Of a stretch of 9,657 nucleotides of DNA, positions 5,807 to 9,657 are shown piece by piece. The stretch covers positions 1 through 9,657 of the forward strand of contig JAJRSN010000522.1 of assembly GCA_024278715.1 (NCBI GenBank), in the 5' to 3' direction. The notes under the pieces were generated by a model. That model saw nothing but the letters and a program-made list of their open reading frames with translations, was not told the DNA's origin and did not search any database. Within the stretch, counting starts at the first letter, position 1; each line of letters begins with the position of its first letter. The stretch is from Calditrichota bacterium (GTDB lineage Bacteria; Calditrichota; Calditrichia; Calditrichales; Calditrichaceae). The position numbers and the translations under genes are program-made.

Positions 5807-6312
5807 TATTTTTCTTCCGCTTCCTGAGGTTGGTTCTTTTTAAGCCACTCTTCGTACAATTCCTGTTCTTTCTGTTTGCGGAAATTAACAGCCAGTTTAA
5901 ACGCTTCTTCTCTTGTGCGCTTGCTATTAACGTAGAATTTTTTGGACTTCAGCTTTCCGCTTTCGCTCCAGGTTGCCTGAAAGTAATGAACCAGACGTCC
6001 TTTGTTCATGCTTTTAACTTCGTTTACGCCGGTTATTCCGGATTTGTTGTTTTTGGAGCGTTTGTTGTAAAAGGGCTTGCGTTTGGTGCTTTGATACTTA
6101 GCTCTTTCCAATTCAGCAACCATTTGATTATGATCGCGAAAGATGATCGCATTCTTTAAGGCTTTTTGTTTGCCTCCGTAAAGACGGTCGCTGAATAATT
6201 TGGATACAAAAACGCCTCCGTTGGCGTAAACCCGAACATACCACCCATGGGTGTGTTTGGAATCAATACGGCTAATACCAGGATATTTTGATCTCATGTC
6301 CCCCCGTATCAT
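5806..6312 (-). CDS. Stand-alone protein with two AP2-like DNA-binding domains
   Basis: A 168-residue, lysine/arginine-rich soluble protein with no signal peptide. Two related segments are visible. Residues ~11-62 ('PGISRIDSKHTHGWYVRVY', 'SKLFSD..YGG..KALKNAIIFRD') and ~92-146 ('SGITGVNEV', 'HYFQATWSE', 'SKKFYVNSKRTREEAFKLAVNFRK') share one pattern: G-I-x-G/R start, W/F-containing strands, a K-K/L-F strand, then an A-rich helix ending FR. That is the AP2/ERF fold: three strands plus a helix that bind DNA. In bacteria and phages AP2 domains are best known attached to HNH homing endonucleases. No nuclease domain is present here, so a transcription factor or nucleoid-type role is the simplest inference. 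The start at 6312 lacks a good ribosome binding site. The ATG at 6297 (MRSKYPG) follows a GGGGGGA run at very close spacing and is an alternative. The C-terminus is a charged coil. Confidence 0.7.
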   Translation of the reverse strand: MIRGDMRSKYPGISRIDSKHTHGWYVRVYANGGVFVSKLFSDRLYGGKQKALKNAIIFRDHNQMVAELERAKYQSTKRKPFYNKRSKNNKSGITGVNEVKSMNKGRLVHYFQATWSESGKLKSKKFYVNSKRTREEAFKLAVNFRKQKEQELYEEWLKKNQPQEAEEK

Positions 6313-6353
6313 TTTGATTAAACCAGATTTGCATTTACTATATGATGATTTAA

Positions 6354-6383
6354 AATATATAAAATCAATACGATTTTTGCCAA
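6354..6383 (-). promoter_or_regulatory. Putative promoter for the AP2-domain gene
   Basis: On the minus strand, TTGGCA (complement of 6378-6383) and TATATT (complement of 6354-6359) are 18 nt apart, each 5/6 to consensus. The expected start is 30-40 nt before the ATG at 6312. The TATATATT run allows alternative -10 registers. Confidence 0.5.
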
Positions 6384-6480
6384 TTTTTTCGGCGCTTTTT
6401 AATTAATTTGAATTTTATTTTTACTCCGATCCCTCCGGCGCGCAGCCGATTGTCTTTCAACTCTCCGATTTTCGGGACTG

Positions 6481-6494
6481 TTATTCGCGAATAA
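6481..6494. promoter_or_regulatory. Perfect 14-bp palindrome, possible operator
   Basis: TTATTCGCGAATAA equals its own reverse complement. It lies ~100 nt upstream of the AP2 gene's predicted promoter. It has the size of a dimeric regulator site, but no second copy is seen in the window, so function is open. Confidence 0.3.
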
Positions 6495-6659
6495 AGGTTT
6501 AGTTAAAATCAGCTCAATAAATATCAATAAGTTATTTCGCAATTTTTACATAAGAACTGTTATCATCTGCACAACCCGCGGAAAATAATATCCGCCAAGC
6601 GCACGGAGAGTAAAGTGAGTTTAAAATTAGAATTTGTCCGCTTTGATAATGTCCGTCAT

Positions 6660-6728
6660 TGTCATTTCGAGGAGCGCATCGAGGAGAAATCTTTTGCTTT
6701 TGTCGGAGTCTCTGCGCTCGAAATGACA
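6660..6728. repeat. TGTCATTTCGAG inverted-repeat (MITE/REP-like) element
   Basis: A perfect 12-bp terminal inverted repeat, TGTCATTTCGAG (6660-6671) and CTCGAAATGACA (6717-6728), encloses imperfectly paired sequence containing GAGGAGAAATCTTTTG. The arrangement 'TGTCATTTCGAGCGcAGCGAGAAATCT...' and its inverse is a pattern that I recall as an abundant interspersed palindrome in diverse bacterial genomes. It would fold into a long imperfect hairpin. No transposase is nearby, so it would be non-autonomous. Confidence 0.7.
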
Positions 6729-6737
6729 GAACAAGGT

Positions 6738-6757
6738 TTTTAGAGCAAACTCTAAAA
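6738..6757. repeat. AT-rich hairpin TTTTAGAG-CAAA-CTCTAAAA
   Basis: Perfect 8-bp stem with a 4-nt loop, 10 nt past the TGTCATTTCGAG element. On the minus strand it is downstream of the methyltransferase gene, but no U-run follows there, so terminator function is doubtful. Confidence 0.4.
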
Positions 6758-6818
6758 TTAAAATGGAAAAAAATTCTCCTATTTAAGCGCTAATAATCAA
6801 AAAGAACCTCAATATATT

Positions 6819-6866
6819 AATCTGCGCAATCAGTGTAATCAGCTTAATCTGTGGTCAAATCAGCGC
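6819..6866. repeat. 9-nt tandem repeat AATC(T/A)GNGN overlapping a gene end
   Basis: Units AATCTGCGC (6819), AATCAGTGT (6828), AATCAGCTT (6837) and AATCTGTGG (6846) are head to tail. After a 3-nt slip there is a fifth, AATCAGCGC (6858-6866). The last two units lie inside the methyltransferase gene and encode its C-terminal residues and stop. Confidence 0.75.
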
Positions 6867-7449
6867 TCCTTATCATTATCATAAATAGTTCGCGTCCCTG
6901 CCGGCTCGGATGCGAATTGTAACATCGTTCAAGAGTCCTGATCTCGAATAGCGGCTCAAAATAGTTCAAATATTCTTCTTTTGATCCTCCGAAAGGCGGG
7001 TCGGTCTGATCCGGGTTTAAGGGAAAATCAAAAAGAACGCCGACCAGTTTACCCCCGGGTTTAAGTAACCGATACATCTGCCGCGCATAGCGCGGTCGAT
7101 TTTCGGGATGCAACGCGCAAAAAAACACATGTTCAATAATCAGGTCGTATTGTCTGGTTAAAGCAAAAAAATTCATATTCAACAATTGTTCGTCGGGAAA
7201 ATCGGGCGCCCGCTTCTTCAAATTTTGCAAGGGCAAGGGGGAAAGATCAAGAACGTCAACATTTTTGAATCCATTTTTCAGGAGATATTCCGACTCCCAA
7301 CCGTTGCCCGCGCCGGGAATCAATATTTTTATGTCCTTATCGGTTAATTGATCGAAATAGGCTTTAAGAGGCGGAGAAACGCCGCGCATATCCCACGGAG
7401 GCGCGTCTTTTAAATAAAAATTCGTCCAGTATTCCTGATTAAATTCCAT
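6844..7449 (-). CDS. TPMT-family SAM-dependent methyltransferase
   Basis: A 201-residue cytoplasmic protein of the thiopurine methyltransferase (TPMT-like) class I fold. It shows the N-terminal 'PPWDMRGVSPPL' (~17-28), the SAM-binding glycine loop 'ILIPGAGNGWESEYLL' (~42-57), 'VDVLDLSPLPL' with the acidic ribose-binding Asp68, 'YDLIIEHVFFCALHPENR' (~101-118), 'LLKPGGKLVGVLF' (~128-140), 'PPFGGSKEEY' (151-160) and 'NSHPSRQGRE' (178-187). These are the family's landmarks over its full length. Known members methylate thiols, thiopurines, halides or selenium/tellurium compounds; the substrate here is not predictable. ATG at 7449 follows a weak AAAGAG site by about 8 nt, which lies in one arm of an inverted repeat. 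The final residues 'SADLTTD' are encoded by a 9-nt tandem repeat that continues past the stop, so the original C-terminus may have been altered. No promoter is clear; the Nnr gene lies 115 nt upstream on the same strand. Confidence 0.82.
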   Translation of the reverse strand: MEFNQEYWTNFYLKDAPPWDMRGVSPPLKAYFDQLTDKDIKILIPGAGNGWESEYLLKNGFKNVDVLDLSPLPLQNLKKRAPDFPDEQLLNMNFFALTRQYDLIIEHVFFCALHPENRPRYARQMYRLLKPGGKLVGVLFDFPLNPDQTDPPFGGSKEEYLNYFEPLFEIRTLERCYNSHPSRQGRELFMIMIRSADLTTD

Positions 7450-7453
7450 ATTT

Positions 7454-7482
7454 TTACTCTTTGTTTAATTATTAAAGAGTAA
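7454..7482. promoter_or_regulatory. 9-bp dyad over the methyltransferase ribosome binding site
   Basis: Perfect arms TTACTCTTT (7454-7462) and AAAGAGTAA (7474-7482) around an 11-nt AT spacer. In the minus-strand transcript the AAAGAG that would act as ribosome binding site forms part of the hairpin arm nearest the ATG. It could be an operator for a dimeric regulator or an RNA hairpin that lowers translation. Confidence 0.4.
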
Positions 7483-7564
7483 TGTGAAAAACGAAAAAAA
7501 TAATCCCACGAAAAACAACAAACGGCGTGTACGACCCATCGGCTTAATACTTTTAGGAGAACCG

Positions 7565-9139
7565 TCAAATTACTTCGATTTTTCCGTAATACTCTTTCTT
7601 TGTTACCCGGCTATTCTTTCGGTACTGCGCGATAGCCGCGGGTAAAGCGTTAAGAATGTCGCCGGCGACAATTCCGTCTTCTCCCTTTTCGCCGGCGGCA
7701 ATATCGCCCGCCAGTCCGTGCACAAAAACACCGGTTAGCGCCGCTTTAACCGCGTCGCGCAATTGCGCAAACATGGCGACGATGGTTCCGGTTAGCACAT
7801 CGCCGCTTCCCGCGGTAGCCATTCCCGGATTACCGCTTAAATTAATAAACACGCTTCCGTCCGGCAAGCCGATAAGCGAATGAGCACCTTTTACAACAAT
7901 GATCGAATTTAATTTTTTGCAGGTTTCCTGCAGAATATCGATCCGGTTGGATTGAATTTCCGAAAGCGAATATTTTGTCAAGCGGGACATTTCGCCCGGA
8001 TGCGGCGTAAGTATTGTCGGCGCCTTGCGTTTTTTAATACATTTTAAATCCTGAGCGATAGCCGTTAATCCGTCTCCGTCAATCAAAACGGGCTTGGACA
8101 ATTTGGCGGCAAGGTCGCGGATTAACTGTTGCGTTTCTTCCTGCAGCGAAGTGCCCGGTCCAAGCGCCACCATCTCCATTTCGTCGGCGAATTTTAGCAA
8201 AAAGTCAAGGTTTGCCGGAGAGATGTTGCCTTGTTCGGTGGCTGACAAGGGCTGCAGAACGATCTCCGGTCCTCTTTCGGCAATAAAGGGCGCAATGGTT
8301 TGTGGCGTTGCAAGATAAGAAAGACCCCCGCCCGCTTTTAAGAATGAATGGGCGGAAAAGTAAGGCGCGCCAAGGTAACTGGCTGCGCCCGCCACAAAAA
8401 GCGCCTTGCCGCAGCTTCCTTTGTGGGCGTCGCCGGGGCGTTCGGGCAGCGGAGCGGGTTCGTTAATCCGGACAAGCACGGATTCCTTTTGGTAAATCTC
8501 CGGCGGGAAGGAAATATGAGTGACAAATAATTGACCGCTGTGTTCAAATCCGGGATACAGCAAATTTCCGATTTTGGGCAAACCAAAGGTGACGGTGAAG
8601 TGCGCTTTTACCGCCACGCCCATTATTTGTCCGGTATTGCCGTTAATTCCCGAAGGAATGTCAAGACTCACAATTTGTTTATCGCTTTGATTAATCAATT
8701 CGATAATTTCGCGGTATTTGCCGCCCACCTCACGATCTAATCCCGTGCCGAAAATAGCGTCAATAATTACATCGCTTTGCGAAAGATAGGGGATTATCTG
8801 ATCGGCTAATGTAATTCGAGCGCAGGGAATTCCCATTTTCTGAACAATATCATAGTTTAGCTTAGCCGATCCTTTGAATTTTTCGGGATCGCCCAACAGA
8901 AGCGTCTGAACAGTCGCCCTGTTGGAAAACAGCTTTCTGGCAACTACCAGCCCGTCTCCGCCGTTGTTTCCCGCGCCGCAGCATATTAAAAAACTGTGAT
9001 TTTCAAGACCGATTTTTCTGCGAATCACTTCATACGAAGCATGCCCGGCGTTTTCCATTAATATTTCATCCGGAATTCCGTATTTTTCTATGGCTGTTCG
9101 ATCCATCTCTCGCATTTCGTCAACTCGGCTTACTTTCAT
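7565..9139 (-). CDS. nnr: Bifunctional NAD(P)H-hydrate repair enzyme (epimerase NnrE + ADP/ATP-dependent dehydratase NnrD)
   Basis: Repairs damaged nicotinamide cofactors. The N-terminal YjeF_N domain epimerises the S/R hydrates of NAD(P)H, and the C-terminal ribokinase-like domain dehydrates the S form using ADP (bacterial type). With numbering from the ATG at 9139 (524 residues), the N-domain has 'GAGNNGGDG' (55-63), 'DAIFGTGLD' (127-135) and 'SLDIPSGINGNTG' (~158-170). The C-domain has 'HKGSCGKALFVAG' (~239-251), 'LGPGT' (326-330), 'TPHPGE' (378-383) and 'GNPGMATAGSGDVLTG' (436-451), containing the likely catalytic Asp447. Usual 'DADALN' reads 'DGDGLT' (~354-359), a variant that I would not call inactivating. 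Start choice: AGGAGG (complement of 9147-9152) is 7 nt from the ATG at 9139 but only 1 nt from the ATG at 9145. Length is normal for the fused form. A promoter candidate lies at 9212-9240. The assignment is very secure. Confidence 0.96.
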   Translation of the reverse strand: MKVSRVDEMREMDRTAIEKYGIPDEILMENAGHASYEVIRRKIGLENHSFLICCGAGNNGGDGLVVARKLFSNRATVQTLLLGDPEKFKGSAKLNYDIVQKMGIPCARITLADQIIPYLSQSDVIIDAIFGTGLDREVGGKYREIIELINQSDKQIVSLDIPSGINGNTGQIMGVAVKAHFTVTFGLPKIGNLLYPGFEHSGQLFVTHISFPPEIYQKESVLVRINEPAPLPERPGDAHKGSCGKALFVAGAASYLGAPYFSAHSFLKAGGGLSYLATPQTIAPFIAERGPEIVLQPLSATEQGNISPANLDFLLKFADEMEMVALGPGTSLQEETQQLIRDLAAKLSKPVLIDGDGLTAIAQDLKCIKKRKAPTILTPHPGEMSRLTKYSLSEIQSNRIDILQETCKKLNSIIVVKGAHSLIGLPDGSVFINLSGNPGMATAGSGDVLTGTIVAMFAQLRDAVKAALTGVFVHGLAGDIAAGEKGEDGIVAGDILNALPAAIAQYRKNSRVTKKEYYGKIEVI

Positions 9140-9211
9140 CTTCATTCCTCCTGCTGTGGAATCGAAATAAAAAAACTTTACCTTTACGAAGAAGTTTAAG
9201 CAACAATATTG

Positions 9212-9240
9212 ATTTTAACAAAATCCCCGCTTTAGTTCAA
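9212..9240 (-). promoter_or_regulatory. Putative promoter for the Nnr gene
   Basis: On the minus strand, TTGAAC (complement of 9235-9240) and TAAAAT (complement of 9212-9217) are separated by 17 nt, 4/6 and 5/6 to consensus. It would give a ~65-nt leader. No equally good promoter was found for the divergent PDZ-protein gene in the same 213-nt spacer. Confidence 0.45.
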
Positions 9241-9352
9241 TTTTATTCCCGATTGAAATTCCGCAAAAAAGAAACCTTTGAAAATCAATTGTCGTATATT
9301 CCTTGTTAATTCAACGCATCCCGATGATAAACCAAAACAGGGAGGAACGCCG

Positions 9353-9657
9353 ATGAAACGAATTATCGGAACAATAATTTTAGTTCTCCTTTTAATCGGA
9401 GCTTTTTTTGCTCAGGCTGCCGATCGGAAGGAGGTTAAAAAAGTCGTTGTCATTTCACCACAGAACAACGATTACACTTTTGGCATTGTGGCGCTGAGTC
9501 CGGATAAAGAAATCCTTGAAAAATACAATCTTGACGGGGGAGCGGAGATTGTTAAAGTTTTCGCGGGAAGCGAAGCGGAACGCATCGGATTAAAGGAACA
9601 CGATATTATCGTGCGCTTTGACGGCAAAAAAGTAAACGATCCCGAAGACCTTGAAGA
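9353..9657 (+). CDS. Exported PDZ-domain protein, N-terminal part (3' truncated)
   Basis: Starts ATG at 9353 with a strong GGGAGG (9340-9345) 7 nt upstream and stays open to the window edge, giving 101 residues plus two bases. The first 22 residues are a Sec signal peptide: MKR, a hydrophobic run, then a type I cleavage site 'FFAQA' before 'ADRKE'. From ~42 the sequence reads as a PDZ domain: a 'YTFGIVAL' strand, 'GGAEIVKVFAGSEAERIGLKEHDIIVRFDGKKVNDPEDLE', with the usual 'A.r.GLk..D.I...dG..v' core. PDZ domains bind protein C-termini. In the envelope they occur in HtrA/DegP and CtpA proteases, site-2 proteases and stand-alone chaperone-like proteins. Whether a protease domain follows cannot be known here, although a PDZ directly after the signal peptide argues against the HtrA order (protease first). 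The gene diverges from nnr. Confidence 0.85.
   Translation, partial: MKRIIGTIILVLLLIGAFFAQAADRKEVKKVVVISPQNNDYTFGIVALSPDKEILEKYNLDGGAEIVKVFAGSEAERIGLKEHDIIVRFDGKKVNDPEDLE

Larger units (their letters stand above)
6313..6843. other. Second gene-free, repeat-bearing spacer
   Basis: This 531-nt spacer lies between the AP2-domain and methyltransferase genes. It holds a candidate promoter for the AP2 gene, a 14-bp perfect palindrome (6481-6494), the TGTCATTTCGAG palindromic element (6660-6728), an AT-rich 8-bp-stem hairpin (6738-6757) and the start of a 9-nt tandem repeat (6819 onward). I see no gene in the remainder. Confidence 0.65.

Noticed and set aside
5830..6159. Plus-strand frame opposite the AP2-domain gene
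   Set aside because: It is hydrophobic and Phe-rich, as expected from the antisense of a Lys-rich protein. The minus-strand reading has clear duplicated domains.
6615..6743. 42-codon GTG-start frame with an upstream GGAGAG
   Set aside because: More than half of it is the TGTCATTTCGAG palindromic element read as codons. There is no recognisable protein feature, so chance is more likely.
8094..8740. Several plus- and minus-strand frames inside nnr
   Set aside because: They lie within a complete, motif-rich gene and have no features of their own.

Overview
The window looks like chromosomal DNA from a Gram-negative bacterium of the FCB type. Calditrichota/Caldithrix-like or a neighbouring lineage is my best guess. 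This rests on a TlpA-type thioredoxin lipoprotein with extra N-terminal domains, a parvulin-like protein, an AP2-domain protein, and long spacers filled with degenerate 7-9 nt 'word' repeats of a kind I associate with FCB-group genomes. No marker gene is present, so the lineage is tentative. Strong AGGAGG-type ribosome binding sites are frequent. In three genes they show that the true start lies inside the longest reading frame.

Layout. 1-1035 (+) is the C-terminal part of a parvulin-like peptidyl-prolyl isomerase. It is strikingly AT-rich compared with everything after it. 1233-2662 (+) holds a DHH/DHHA1 phosphoesterase (NrnA type) followed by a small protein resembling the LpdD prenylated-flavin chaperone family. 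A bidirectional hairpin terminator separates this pair from the convergent gene 2719-4374 (-), a lipoprotein with a carbohydrate-binding-module-like domain and a C-terminal TlpA/thioredoxin domain (WCKPC). 4737-4961 (+) is a DUF2007-type small protein with a good promoter.

4962-5805 is an 840-nt gene-free mosaic of interspersed repeats. It contains three 34-nt direct repeats, a (CATTACG)4 array with inverted partners, GTGAC-rich periodic tracts and a CCCTTCGACAGGCTCAGGG hairpin. 5806-6312 (-) encodes a stand-alone protein with two AP2-like DNA-binding domains. It is followed by a second repeat-bearing spacer (6313-6843) with a TGTCATTTCGAG palindromic element and a 9-nt tandem repeat. That tandem runs into the 3' end of a TPMT-family methyltransferase (6844-7449, -). 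7565-9139 (-) is a complete bifunctional NAD(P)H-hydrate repair enzyme (Nnr). 9353 to the end (+) is the start of an exported PDZ-domain protein.

How the genes fit together. Most are independent housekeeping or envelope functions: nucleotide recycling (NrnA), cofactor repair (Nnr), extracytoplasmic redox or folding (TlpA-like, PPIase, PDZ). I see no defence, CRISPR or secondary-metabolite system. The most unusual part is the AP2-domain gene lying between two repeat-rich spacers. A link between that protein and the repeats is a testable guess, not something the sequence proves.
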